Shown in pieces: positions 8,319-16,713 of a DNA stretch of 64,000 nucleotides (the stretch's first letter is position 1; every line of letters begins with the position of its first letter). A program made the position numbers and the translations under genes. The notes beneath the pieces are model-generated. The model was not told the origin of the DNA, ran no database searches, and saw only the letters and a program-made list of their open reading frames with translations. The DNA lies in assembly GCF_040947875.1 (NCBI RefSeq), contig NZ_JBFRXN010000003.1:744001-808000 (forward strand), in the 5' to 3' direction. The DNA comes from Pseudomonas sp. MYb118 (GTDB lineage: Bacteria; Pseudomonadota; Gammaproteobacteria; Pseudomonadales; Pseudomonadaceae).

Positions 8319-9200
8319 ATGAGCACAGTGGCAGAACCCTTGAGTGAAGCAGGGCGCTCGAAAAGCACCCGGTTGGGCATCGGCCTGTGCCTGATGTCGA
8401 TGTTCGTGTTTGCCGCCCAGGACGGGATTACCAAGATCCTGGTCAAGGACCTGCCGGTGTCGCAGTTGATCATGGTGCGCTACTGGTTCTTCCTGCTGTT
8501 CGCCCTGTGTTTCGTGCACATGAAGGGTGGCTTGCGCAGTGCGGTGAAGAGTGGGCATCCGTGGCTGCAATTGAGCCGGTCGCTGATAGCGGTGTTCGAC
8601 ATCATGGTCTTTGGTTTGGCGCTGCGCTTTCTGGGGTTGGCCGAGACCCACGCGATCTACGCGATCTTCCCGCTGCTGACCATGGGGTTGGCGGCGTTGC
8701 TGCTGGGGGAAAAGGTCAGCCCCCGGCAATGTGTGGCGGGGCTGATCGGTTTTGCCGGTACTTTGATCATTCTCCAGCCGGGCATGGGCGTGTTCAGCGT
8801 CACTTCGTTGATTCCGCTGTTGGGCGCGGTGATGTTCGCCTTCTTCAGCGTGCTGACGCGCAAGATCAGCGCGGTCGACAGCTTCAGCACCAACATGCTG
8901 CACATGGGGTTCTGGGGCGCGCTGGCCTCGACCGTGGTGGCGACGCCGCAATGGGTGACACCGTCCTCGACCGAATGGGGGCTGTTGCTGGTGTTGTCGG
9001 TGAGCGGGGTGATTGCCCAGTTGTTGCTGTTGCAGTCGTTGAAGTACGCGGCGGCGGTGACCTTGCAACCGTTCAACTATTCGCTGCTGCTGTTCGCCTC
9101 GGTGTTTGGGGTGACCTGGTTTGGCGAGACATTGGCCACATCGCTGGTGATTGGCGCGCTGCTGGTGGTGTTGGGCGGGATTTATGCATTTCGGCGGTGA
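8319..9200 (+). CDS. EamA/DMT family transporter
   Basis: 293 residues with ten predicted hydrophobic helices in two EamA repeats (about 20-145 and 155-290). Features include FAAQDGITKILVKDLPVSQ near the start, LAETHAIYAIFPLLTM, and LLLGEKVSPRQCVAGLIGF at the end of repeat 1. The DMT superfamily moves metabolites or drugs across the inner membrane, mostly outward. The start at 8319 is the only sensible ATG before TM1. Divergent from the PAS-LuxR gene, it is probably that regulator's target. The substrate is not predictable; export of an amine or amino acid intermediate would fit the context. Confidence 0.88.
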   Translation: MSTVAEPLSEAGRSKSTRLGIGLCLMSMFVFAAQDGITKILVKDLPVSQLIMVRYWFFLLFALCFVHMKGGLRSAVKSGHPWLQLSRSLIAVFDIMVFGLALRFLGLAETHAIYAIFPLLTMGLAALLLGEKVSPRQCVAGLIGFAGTLIILQPGMGVFSVTSLIPLLGAVMFAFFSVLTRKISAVDSFSTNMLHMGFWGALASTVVATPQWVTPSSTEWGLLLVLSVSGVIAQLLLLQSLKYAAAVTLQPFNYSLLLFASVFGVTWFGETLATSLVIGALLVVLGGIYAFRR

Positions 9201-9214
9201 GTGAGACTTCCCCT

Positions 9215-9307
9215 CCTGTAGGAGCGAGCTTGCTCGCGATGAGGGTGTGTCAGTCACAGTTAATTTGCCTGACAGACCGCCATCGCGAGCAAGCTCGCTC
9301 CTACAGG
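9215..9307. repeat. REPIN, tandem copy 1 of 3
   Basis: Inverted CCTGTAGGAGCGAGCTTGC arms around a loop containing a CAGTCAC...TTTGCCTGACA segment. It is the first of three tandem units filling the 393-base gap between the DMT and epimerase genes; nothing else is seen in that gap. Confidence 0.92.
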
Positions 9308-9347
9308 TTTTGAGTCGATCGCATTTATTGTGTACACCCTGAACCAT

Positions 9348-9437
9348 TGTGGGAGCGGGCTTGCTCGCGATGAGGGCGTGTCAGTCACGGTTTATTTGCC
9401 TGACACACTGCTATCGCGAGCAAGCCCGCTCCCACAG
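9348..9437. repeat. REPIN, tandem copy 2 of 3
   Basis: Same loop as copy 1 with GTGGGAGCGGGCTTGC arms. The spacer to copy 3 (TTTTGAGTCGATC...TGTACACC) nearly repeats the spacer between copies 1 and 2, so whole units of about 131 bases were duplicated. Confidence 0.92.
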
Positions 9438-9477
9438 GTTTTTGAGTCGATCACATTTTGGTGTACACCTGAAACCA

Positions 9478-9568
9478 CTGTAGGAGCGAGCTTGCTCGCG
9501 ATAGCGGAGTGTCAGTCGCAGTTCATTTGCCTGACACATCGCCATCGCGAGCAAGCTCGCTCCTACAG
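9478..9568. repeat. REPIN, tandem copy 3 of 3
   Basis: Third unit, with GTAGGAGCGAGCTTGC arms and the shared loop. It ends 25 bases before the epimerase stop codon. Confidence 0.92.
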
Positions 9569-9593
9569 TGGGGAAGGTTGGGTTTACCTAGGC

Positions 9594-10646
9594 TCAGGCC
9601 CAGATATCTCCAATGGTGAAGCCCTCGGTGAACGGATCATCATGGTCGAGCACATAGGTGTTCAGACCATAGATCCAACTTCTGCCGGTGACGGTGGGCA
9701 CCACGGCCTTGTGTGGGCCGATGCTGGTTTCGCTGATCAGGCGGCCGGTGTAGATGTTGCCGATGATGCCCTGGTGGCGGAAATCCTGGTTCAGTGGCAG
9801 TTCGCCCTTGGCGTGCAGGGTGGCCATCTTGGCGCTGGTGCCGGTGCCGCAGGGGCAGCGGTCGAGGGCGCCGGTCCAGGTGGCCGGGTTGTCCCAGGAG
9901 AACTCGCCGCTAGCCATGGTCACCACGTTTTTCCAGTCGGCGTTGGGGTCGTCGCTGGGGCCGGAGAGCTGCGAAATGGTAATGCCCACCCCTGGATAAT
10001 CAGGATGCGCGACCGGCAGTTGTTCGATGGCAGCTTCACGGATCATCGACGACACCCGGGCAATCTCCGCACCATGTTGCGGAATCAGCTCAAGGCCCTT
10101 GAACTGGCGGACATCGGCGATCACGTAGAACATGCCACCCCAGCCGACATCCACCCGCACCTTGCCCAAGTGCGGCACGTCGATCACCGCGTCCAGGTGC
10201 GCAGCGAACGCCGGCACGTTCTGGAAGGTCACGCCCTTGACCTTGCCGTCCTTGCACTCGGCCTTGATGCGAATCAGCCCGGCCGGCGCTTCCAGCACCA
10301 GTTCGGTCAACGGTTCCTTCATCGGCAGCAGGCCCATTTCCAGCAGCACGGTGACCACCGAGATGGTGTTGCCGCCGGACATCACCGGGTACTCGATCTG
10401 CTCCATGATGATGTAGCCGGCGTCCGCCTCGGGATGGCACGGCGGCACGATGATGTTGCAGCAGTGCGCCGGGTAGCCACGCGGCTCGCGCAACATCAGC
10501 TTGCGCAGCTGGTCGTCGTTTTCTTCCAGCCATTTCATCTTGGCGTGCACGGTGTCGCCGGGAATGTGCGGAACGCCGCCAGTGATCACGCGCATGGGCG
10601 TGCCGGCGTGGGTGTCAACGGCGTGGATGGTTCTCTTGAAGGTCAT
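9594..10646 (-). CDS. Proline racemase superfamily: 4-hydroxyproline 2-epimerase-like, Ser/Cys catalytic pair
   Basis: 350 residues with the superfamily start IHAVDTHAGTPMRVITGG. The two catalytic positions are unusual. The first, normally Cys in MCGH, is Ser90 in VMSGGNT, and the following His is also lost. The second is intact as Cys266 in DRCPCGTGTSA. Proline racemase has Cys/Cys and trans-3-hydroxyproline dehydratase Cys/Thr; Ser/Cys members are, to my recollection, linked to 4-hydroxyproline 2-epimerase activity. That reaction converts trans-4-hydroxy-L-proline to cis-4-hydroxy-D-proline, which an FAD enzyme then oxidises. The ATG at 10646 has CAGGAG upstream. It follows the MFS transporter on the same strand and likely shares its transcript. 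Confidence 0.82.
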   Translation of the reverse strand: MTFKRTIHAVDTHAGTPMRVITGGVPHIPGDTVHAKMKWLEENDDQLRKLMLREPRGYPAHCCNIIVPPCHPEADAGYIIMEQIEYPVMSGGNTISVVTVLLEMGLLPMKEPLTELVLEAPAGLIRIKAECKDGKVKGVTFQNVPAFAAHLDAVIDVPHLGKVRVDVGWGGMFYVIADVRQFKGLELIPQHGAEIARVSSMIREAAIEQLPVAHPDYPGVGITISQLSGPSDDPNADWKNVVTMASGEFSWDNPATWTGALDRCPCGTGTSAKMATLHAKGELPLNQDFRHQGIIGNIYTGRLISETSIGPHKAVVPTVTGRSWIYGLNTYVLDHDDPFTEGFTIGDIWA

Positions 10647-10672
10647 GGTGGGCTCCTGTGGCGGTGCACGGC

Positions 10673-10694
10673 CCTGCGTGCACCGGCCTTTAAA
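10673..10694 (-). terminator. Intercistronic hairpin between MFS and epimerase genes
   Basis: GGTGCACG and CGTGCACC pair (8 bp, 6-base loop) 6 bases after the MFS stop and 26 bases before the epimerase start. No T-run follows, so it is more likely an RNA-stability or attenuation element than a full terminator. Confidence 0.4.
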
Positions 10695-10700
10695 GGTTAG

Positions 10701-12029
10701 TCAGACGGCACTGGCCTTGGCCAGGTCCAGCGAGCGGGTTTCCGGGGCCATCAGCCAGGTGAAGAACAGCCCGACCATGGAGATGCCAAACGCGGCGAAC
10801 ATGGTGTTGGCGATACCGATGGAGGACAGCGAGATCGGCACCAGGTAGGTGCCCACCGCCGCGCCGATCCGCGACAGCGAGGTGGCCAGGCCCACGGCTG
10901 AGCCGCGAATTTCGGTGGGGAACAGCTCGTTGGGGTAGACGTATTGGAGCACCTGGGCACCGCCGATGAACAAGGCGTAGCTGCCGAACAACACCAGGGT
11001 CAGCAACGCCGCGCCATCCTTGAACACACCGAGCAGCAGCAGGGCCAGTCCCGACCAGAGGAAGCTGTGCATGAGCATGTTGCGCCGGCCCAGCGGGTTG
11101 ATCAGGCGCACACCGAGCAGGCAGCCGAGTACGAAGATCACCGTGATCGCCACCGCGCCCCAGGACGCCAGTTCACCGGTCAGGCCCATCGCCGCGAGGA
11201 TCTTGGGCGCAAAGGCATAGATGGCGAATTGCGGGATGATCGAGCAGGTCCAGAAGATGCTGACGAAGAAAATCCGCTTGCCGTAGCTGGAGTGGAACAG
11301 CGACCACGCGGTGACCTGGCGTTGCGCGGCGGGCTCGGGCAGGTCGGTGATGGAAAAACCTGTGCCGTAGACCTTCTTGATCACCTTGTCGGCTTCCTGG
11401 GTGCGGCCCTTGCTGACCAGCCAGCGCGCCGATTCCGGGGTGCCGGCACGCATGATCAGGAACAGCACCGCCGGCACCACCGCACTGGCCAGCGCCCAAC
11501 GCCAGGCCTCAGGGCCCATGCTGCGCAGGATCAGCTCCCCGGCGACATAGGCCACCGCCGCGCCGACGAACCACATCATCACCAGGCTGGCGAGGATCGA
11601 GCCGCGCTGTTTTTTCGGCAGGAATTCAGCCAGCAGCGAGGTGGCTAGCGGGTGGTCGGCGCCGATGGCGATACCCAGCAGCAGGCGCAGCGTGATGAGG
11701 GCCCAGGCGGAGGTGACCCAGAACTGCCCGAGGGAAAACACCGCGAGCATCACCAGGACCAGCACGTAAAGGGTCTTGCGTCCGAGTTTGTCGGTGAACA
11801 GGCCACCGACGAATCCGCCGAAGAACATGCCGATCAACGAGGCGGCGGCCACCAGCCCCTCTTGCAGTTCGGTCAATTGCAGGGCCTGGCTCAGTTGCAT
11901 GAGCACCACGCCAATGATGCTGAGGATGTACCCGTCGAGAAACGGCGCGCCGGAGGAGTAGATCGCCAGCTTCTTGTGAAAACTGTTCAGCGGCGCATCT
12001 TCCAATGAAATATTGAGCTTGTTGGTCAT
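10701..12029 (-). CDS. MFS transporter, sugar porter/metabolite:H+ symporter type
   Basis: 442 residues with twelve hydrophobic helices. MFS signatures are DKLGRKTLYV in the 2-3 loop (preceded by GGLFT), LLLGIAIGADHPLATSLLAEFLP in TM4, PESARWLVSKGR in the central loop and YPNELFPTEIRGSAVG in the C-half. The pattern is that of sugar/organic acid symporters. The start is the ATG at 12029; the longer frame to 12182 has no RBS and runs through an inverted repeat. The gene precedes the epimerase on the same strand, so it may import hydroxyproline or a related substrate. That assignment rests on context only. Confidence 0.88.
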   Translation of the reverse strand: MTNKLNISLEDAPLNSFHKKLAIYSSGAPFLDGYILSIIGVVLMQLSQALQLTELQEGLVAAASLIGMFFGGFVGGLFTDKLGRKTLYVLVLVMLAVFSLGQFWVTSAWALITLRLLLGIAIGADHPLATSLLAEFLPKKQRGSILASLVMMWFVGAAVAYVAGELILRSMGPEAWRWALASAVVPAVLFLIMRAGTPESARWLVSKGRTQEADKVIKKVYGTGFSITDLPEPAAQRQVTAWSLFHSSYGKRIFFVSIFWTCSIIPQFAIYAFAPKILAAMGLTGELASWGAVAITVIFVLGCLLGVRLINPLGRRNMLMHSFLWSGLALLLLGVFKDGAALLTLVLFGSYALFIGGAQVLQYVYPNELFPTEIRGSAVGLATSLSRIGAAVGTYLVPISLSSIGIANTMFAAFGISMVGLFFTWLMAPETRSLDLAKASAV

Positions 12030-12060
12030 GGGGTCTCTCTTGCTACGCAATACCGAACGC

Positions 12061-12082
12061 ATTACCCGTCGCAACGGGTAAT
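12061..12082. promoter_or_regulatory. Perfect inverted repeat upstream of MFS-epimerase operon
   Basis: ATTACCCGT and ACGGGTAAT flank a CGCA centre, ending 32 bases upstream of the MFS start. On the MFS strand it begins GATTACC and ends GGTAATG, sharing both half-sites with the 16-bp palindrome at 8167. A common regulator is possible. Confidence 0.5.
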
Positions 12083-12252
12083 CGCTCCTGTTGTTTTTAG
12101 AGTGTGTCTGCGGAGAACATCGGCGTTTCGCCTGGCCTGGACGATTTCCGATGTCGAGAGAAATATCGCACTGCGCGGACATCGCCGATATAACGGCGAT
12201 GACGCGTTATGGAAGATTCCATTGCTGATCGACAGGCAATGGGAAACGCCGC

Positions 12253-12276
12253 GCAAACCTCATGGCAGAGGTTTGC
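12253..12276 (-). terminator. Hairpin downstream of BCCT gene
   Basis: GCAAACCTC and GAGGTTTGC form a 9-bp stem with a 6-base loop, about 100 bases past the BCCT stop and beyond the REPIN. A short T-run (GTTTCCC) follows on the BCCT strand. It is the likely end of that transcript. Confidence 0.5.
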
Positions 12277-12291
12277 ACGGGGGGCACTATC

Positions 12292-12384
12292 CCTGTAGGA
12301 GCGAGCTTGCTCGCGATGGCGGTGGGTCAGCCTGTGTATGTGTCGGCTGACAGGGCCTCATCGCGAGCAAGCTCGCTCCTACAG
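12292..12384. repeat. REPIN overlapping the BCCT stop codon
   Basis: Inverted CCTGTAGGAGCGAGCTTGC arms. The right arm covers the TAG stop of the BCCT gene, so the repeat supplies the gene's last bases. Confidence 0.92.
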
Positions 12385-14007
12385 AGGTTCGGCTAGGCGG
12401 GTATGGCCCGCCAGCACCTCATTGTTGACCTCGGCCGGCGCCAGGCCTGCGTTGGAGCCCAGGGCGCGGATCAGGCCGTAACTGGCCACCAGCATGTAGA
12501 TCGCGATCGGCAGGCCGACCACGATGCTCGCCATCTGGATCGCCACCAGGCCGCCGGCGATGATCAGGCTCGCGGCAATTGCGCCCTCCAACACGCACCA
12601 CAACACGCGCAGCCAGTTCGGCGGGTTGATGCTGCCCAGCGAGTTGAGCATGCACAGCACCTGGGTGCCGGCATCCGCCGCCGTGACGAAATGCACCGCG
12701 AGCAGCAGACAGACAATGATGCTGAGAATGCCGCCCAGGGTCTTGCCATCCAGGCGTTCGAGCAGGGTAAACATCGCCGTGGTGGTTTCCTTGCGCGTGG
12801 CATCGAGGATCGGGCCGCCGGTGAACGGGCCGGCCTGGGTCTGTTCCGCCACCGGCAGGCTGTTGTAGGCCTGGCGGGTTTGCTGCTCGTCCTTGAGCGC
12901 CGTGCCGCCGAACACCGCCATCCACAGAATGGTGACCAGCGTTGGCACCAGCAAGGCGCCGACCACCAGCTCGCGGATGGTTCGGCCACGGGAAATCCGC
13001 GCGATGAACAGGCCAACGAACGGTCCCCAGGTCATCCACCAGGGCAGGTAGAACGCCGTCCAGCTCTTCTGCCAGCCGCTGCCGCTCTGGGTGTCGGTCC
13101 ACAGGCTCAGGCCGACGATGTTCTGCAGGTAGTCGCCGGTCGATTCGAACAGCAAGTTCATGATGTAGTTGGTCGGGCCGAGCATCAGCACCACCAGCAT
13201 CAGCCCCAGGGAAATGAACATGTTCACCGTCGACAGGCGCTTCATCCCGCGCGACACGCCGGCCACCAGCGAGATCGAGGCGATCACGGTCACTACGGCG
13301 ATCAGCCCGAGCTTGAACGACAGGCTCACCGGCACGCCGAACACCTGATTCAGGCCGGTGTTGATCTGCTCGACGCCCATGCCCAGCGATTGCGAGACGC
13401 CAAACGCGGTGACGGCGGCGCCGATGATGTCGACGGTATGGCCGATGGGCCCGTAGATGCGCTTGCCGATCAGCGGGTACAGCACCGAACGCAGCGCCAG
13501 TGGCAGGCCTTCACGGTAGGCGAAGTAGGCCAGGCCGAGGCCGATGATGGTAAAGATCGCCCACGGGTGCAGGCCCCAGTGGAACAGGGTGATGCGCATC
13601 GCCATGGACGCCGCCTGATCGCTCAGGCCCGGGCTGAACGGGTTGCTGGCGTAATGCAGCACCGGTTCGGCCACCGACCAGAAGATCAGGCCGACGCCCA
13701 TGCCGGCGCTAAAGAGCATGGATATCCAGGCGGCAAAACTGAATTCCGGCTTTTCGTCCGGGCGGCCGAGTTTGAGGGTGCCGTGGCGGCTGAAGGCGAT
13801 GTACAGCAACACGCAGAGCACGCCGCTGACCAGGGAAATGTAGAACCACTTGAGGTTGTCGAGGATTGCGTCCGAAGCACGCTTGAACACGCCGGCCGCC
13901 TGGTCGCCGTGGGAGGCGCACAGGATCACGAAGGCGAGGACGATCAGCAGCGACCCGACGGTCACCACGGGGTTGAGGCCCTTGAACAGGCCGGATTTTG
14001 CACGCAT
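12379..14007 (-). CDS. BCCT family betaine/carnitine/choline transporter
   Basis: 542 residues and twelve helices. GMGVG at 102-106 is the Na+-coupled betaine form of the unwound TM3 motif. TM4 carries HWGLHPWAIF (W144, W149, and F152 where BetP has Tyr197). TM8 carries FYLPWWMTWGPF (W323, W324, W327; the first Trp of the usual WAWW is Leu), followed by the family signature ARISRGRTIRE. These form the aromatic box for trimethylammonium. The N-terminus is short and the C-terminus ends soon after TM12, without a long osmosensing tail. A catabolic uptake role with the Rieske pair downstream in the same direction is likely. The stop codon lies in a REP arm. Confidence 0.93.
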   Translation of the reverse strand: MRAKSGLFKGLNPVVTVGSLLIVLAFVILCASHGDQAAGVFKRASDAILDNLKWFYISLVSGVLCVLLYIAFSRHGTLKLGRPDEKPEFSFAAWISMLFSAGMGVGLIFWSVAEPVLHYASNPFSPGLSDQAASMAMRITLFHWGLHPWAIFTIIGLGLAYFAYREGLPLALRSVLYPLIGKRIYGPIGHTVDIIGAAVTAFGVSQSLGMGVEQINTGLNQVFGVPVSLSFKLGLIAVVTVIASISLVAGVSRGMKRLSTVNMFISLGLMLVVLMLGPTNYIMNLLFESTGDYLQNIVGLSLWTDTQSGSGWQKSWTAFYLPWWMTWGPFVGLFIARISRGRTIRELVVGALLVPTLVTILWMAVFGGTALKDEQQTRQAYNSLPVAEQTQAGPFTGGPILDATRKETTTAMFTLLERLDGKTLGGILSIIVCLLLAVHFVTAADAGTQVLCMLNSLGSINPPNWLRVLWCVLEGAIAASLIIAGGLVAIQMASIVVGLPIAIYMLVASYGLIRALGSNAGLAPAEVNNEVLAGHTRLAEPL

Positions 14008-14084
14008 CGGCTTTCCTTATTATTTTTACAAGGCCGTATGGCGGGGGGATGGCTTGCTAGCCAGATTTGCAGTACACCCAAGTT

Positions 14085-14182
14085 CCCCTGTAGGAGCGAG
14101 CTTGCTCGCGATAGCGGTGCATCAGTCAACACAGAGCTGGATGACAGATCGCTATCGCGAGCAAGCTCGCTCCTACAGGGGG
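14085..14182. repeat. REPIN
   Basis: Inverted CCCCTGTAGGAGCGAGCTTGC arms with a loop of about 50 bases, between the reductase stop and the BCCT start. The BCCT promoter must lie in the remaining ~75 bases. Confidence 0.9.
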
Positions 14183-14205
14183 CCGGTGGTGTTCAAGTCA
14201 TGTGT

Positions 14206-15333
14206 TTAGAGATCAATCACCAAATCCGAAGTGGGCCGGCTGCAGCACAGCAGGCGCAGGCCCTTGTCGATTTCGCGCTGACGGATGCCGCCGTTGTGGT
14301 TCATTTCGACGCTGCCTTCGAGTACCGCGGTCTTGCAGGTGCCGCACACGCCCTGGCTGCACGAGGAGGGCACCACGGCGCCGGCTTTCTTGGCCGCCGA
14401 GAGCACGGTCTGTTCGGCGGTCATGGTGAATTCCTTGCCCGAACGGGCCAGGCGCACGGTGAAGGTGCCCTGGGCCTGGCCGGGGGCGGCGCTCGGAACG
14501 GGCTCTACCGGTGCTTCGGCACTGATGTCGAAGCTTTCCTGGTGGTAACGCGCAAGGTCGAAACCGGCGCTGCCGAGCAGAGCCTTGGCGGCGTCCATGT
14601 AGCCCTTGGGGCCGCAGGTGAACACCGAGCGTTCGAGAAAATCCGGAATGCGCTGTTGCAGCTCGGCAATCGACAGGCGCCCGACGGGCCCGGCCCAATC
14701 CGGTTCGTCACCCAGGCCTTCGCAGAAGAACAGCGTGCGCAGGCGCGGCATAGAGCGTTCCAGGCGTGCCAGTTCGTCGCGAAAGATGATGTCCTTGGGT
14801 GTCCGCGCACTGTGCACGAAGACGATATCCAGGTCGGCATGCAGGTCGGCCGCCGCACGGGTCATGGCCATCAGCGGGGTGATGCCTGAGCCGGCGGACA
14901 GGTACAGCAACTTGCGCGCAGGGCCGGCAATCGGCGTGAAAATACCCGCCGGTCCCGACGCCGTCATGGCATCGCCGGCCTTGAGGTTGTCGTGCAGCCA
15001 GTTGGACACCGCTCCACCCGGCACCCGCTTGACCGTGATGGAAAAGGTGAACGGCCGGGTCGGCGTCGACGACAGGGTGTAGCAGCGGGAGATGACCTCC
15101 TGGCCGATCACTGGCGAGATCGTCAGGAACTGGCCCGGTTCATAGGCCAGGGCCGGGTAGTCCGGGCTGTGGAAGGTGAAGGTCTTGACGTCGTGGGTCT
15201 CGGCGACGACGCTCAGGCATTCGATGCGTTTGCTCTCGCCGCTGGCCCACTGGGCGCCGTGGGCGGCCCAATGGTCAGTGTCGGCAAAGCGCTGGTCGGC
15301 GCGCAGGCTGGCGATATTCTCGAAGACAGTCAT
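14206..15333 (-). CDS. Rieske oxygenase reductase (GbcB/CntB-like hybrid FNR-ferredoxin)
   Basis: 375 residues from the ATG at 15333, placed 4 bases after the oxygenase TAA (an in-frame ATG at 15348 is possible). Domains: FAD-binding (RCYTLSS, 83-89), NAD-binding (SAGSGITP, 146-153; CGPKGYMDA near 240) and a C-terminal plant-type 2Fe-2S ferredoxin (C325, C330, C333 and C363 or C364 in LLCCSRP). It passes electrons from NAD(P)H via FAD and the cluster to the oxygenase. This FNR-then-ferredoxin order is that of GbcB (glycine betaine), CntB (carnitine) and stachydrine demethylase partners. Confidence 0.92.
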   Translation of the reverse strand: MTVFENIASLRADQRFADTDHWAAHGAQWASGESKRIECLSVVAETHDVKTFTFHSPDYPALAYEPGQFLTISPVIGQEVISRCYTLSSTPTRPFTFSITVKRVPGGAVSNWLHDNLKAGDAMTASGPAGIFTPIAGPARKLLYLSAGSGITPLMAMTRAAADLHADLDIVFVHSARTPKDIIFRDELARLERSMPRLRTLFFCEGLGDEPDWAGPVGRLSIAELQQRIPDFLERSVFTCGPKGYMDAAKALLGSAGFDLARYHQESFDISAEAPVEPVPSAAPGQAQGTFTVRLARSGKEFTMTAEQTVLSAAKKAGAVVPSSCSQGVCGTCKTAVLEGSVEMNHNGGIRQREIDKGLRLLCCSRPTSDLVIDL

Positions 15334-15337
15334 CACC

Positions 15338-16594
15338 TTATACCCCATGGACGGCGAGACGATCGCTGTACCAGCGCAGGAACTGGTCCACGTACGGCTC
15401 GGTGAATTCGGAGTAGGGGCCCGGAATGTAGGCCGGGTCCTGGGTGCCGCTGTGGGTGATGGCGACCAGGTCGGCATCCTGCTTGGTGGTGGCCACCCAC
15501 ACTTCGGTCAGGCGCTGCACGTCGTAGTCGACGCCTTCGACGGCGTCCTTGTGCACCAGCCATTTGGTGCGCACCAGGGTGCGGTCCGGCGACAGCGGGA
15601 TGATCCAGCTGATCATCGCGTGGTCGCTCATCACGTGGGCCCAGGAGTTGTTGCCCCACAGGTGGGTGTCGCCCAGGTCCTTGCGGGTCAGGTTGCCCAA
15701 CAGCTTGGTGCAAGCAACCTTGGTGTCCAGGGTCTGGGATTCGCCACTGCCGGCGATGATCATGCGCTGGGTGCGGAACTGGGTGGCGGCATCGCCTTCC
15801 AGGTGTTCGAACGTCTCGTACAGGTGCCCGCCGCGGGCCCAGTCGGCTTCGATACCGGCCTTGCGCACTTGATAAGCGTCATAAGAAGCGCGGGCCTCTT
15901 CGCTCATTTCTTCAAGACTGACACCCAGGTCTTCGGACTGATAGGAAACAAGTAACTCGGGGTGAGTGCCCGCGCAGTGATAACACTCGCGGTTATTCTC
16001 CATCACCAACTTCCAGTTGCCGTTCTCTATATAGTCAAGTTCATAGGCGATACGGGTATTGGTCAAGTCGAAAGGGGCAAAACGCGCGCCCATGACTTCT
16101 TCCTGAATGGCAATATCAGCCGGTGCTTCTTCACTCAGGCAAACGAATACGTGGGTGCCGATGACCTTGCAATGTACTGGGATCAGACTGCGGCACTTGG
16201 GATCGAAACCCTTGCCCATGTGCGCGGCATGCTTGAGGCTGCCGTCCAGGTCGTAGGTCCATTGGTGATAAGGGCACACCAGCATGCCGACCGTGGATTT
16301 GCCCGGTTCTTTCAGGCGTGCGCCGCGGTGGCGGCAGACGTTGCGGTAGGCACGGACCTGTTCGTCGTCATCGCGCAGGACCAGGATCGACGACTTGCCG
16401 ATGTCGGTGGTGAACACATCACCGGGCTCGGCGACGTCCGCTGTCACGGCGACCAATATCCAGTGTTTGGTGAAAAATACATCGACGTCGGTTTCAAAGA
16501 TGTCCTGGCGACTGAACACTTCGCCAGGCATGCCAAAACCCGGTTGCCGGGAAGTTATAACTTCGCGGTGAGACTTGATAGACGCAATGCTCAT
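15338..16594 (-). CDS. Rieske non-heme iron oxygenase for a quaternary amine (GbcA/stachydrine demethylase-like)
   Basis: 418 residues. The Rieske 2Fe-2S ligands are C87 and H89 (CRHRGARL) and C107 and H110 (CPYHQWTYDLDG). The mononuclear iron site is H206 and H211 in NNRECYHCAGTHPEL, with D373 in TKQDADLV as the likely third ligand. The bridging residue, Asp in aromatic dioxygenases, is Glu203 here, as in carnitine and betaine oxygenases. Such enzymes hydroxylate an N-methyl group, releasing formaldehyde, or in CntA cleave carnitine. With BCCT and ABC betaine transporters nearby the substrate is a betaine. Glycine betaine, proline betaine or hydroxyproline betaine cannot be told apart from sequence alone. 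Confidence 0.92.
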   Translation of the reverse strand: MSIASIKSHREVITSRQPGFGMPGEVFSRQDIFETDVDVFFTKHWILVAVTADVAEPGDVFTTDIGKSSILVLRDDDEQVRAYRNVCRHRGARLKEPGKSTVGMLVCPYHQWTYDLDGSLKHAAHMGKGFDPKCRSLIPVHCKVIGTHVFVCLSEEAPADIAIQEEVMGARFAPFDLTNTRIAYELDYIENGNWKLVMENNRECYHCAGTHPELLVSYQSEDLGVSLEEMSEEARASYDAYQVRKAGIEADWARGGHLYETFEHLEGDAATQFRTQRMIIAGSGESQTLDTKVACTKLLGNLTRKDLGDTHLWGNNSWAHVMSDHAMISWIIPLSPDRTLVRTKWLVHKDAVEGVDYDVQRLTEVWVATTKQDADLVAITHSGTQDPAYIPGPYSEFTEPYVDQFLRWYSDRLAVHGV

Positions 16595-16625
16595 TATTAT
16601 TCCTCAGGCACTTTCTTGTAATTAG

Positions 16626-16640
16626 TCGTATGTAATACGA
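16626..16640. promoter_or_regulatory. 15-bp inverted repeat in Rieske promoter region
   Basis: TCGTAT and ATACGA flank GTA, 32 bases upstream of the oxygenase start. It sits in the only 119-base gap that can hold the oxygenase-reductase promoter, so it is a candidate operator for the adjacent LysR or the GlxA regulator. Confidence 0.45.
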
Positions 16641-16713
16641 GTGCTGTAAGGATTATCTGAGTGGGTCAAAACACCGTCAATGCGCCTATTTTTACCGTTC
16701 GCATTACATCAAG

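Noticed and set aside
12403..14889. 828-codon plus-strand open frame
   Set aside because: It is antisense to the BCCT and reductase genes. Its composition is rich in Gln, His and Arg, and no domain is recognisable; it is a typical GC-rich shadow frame.
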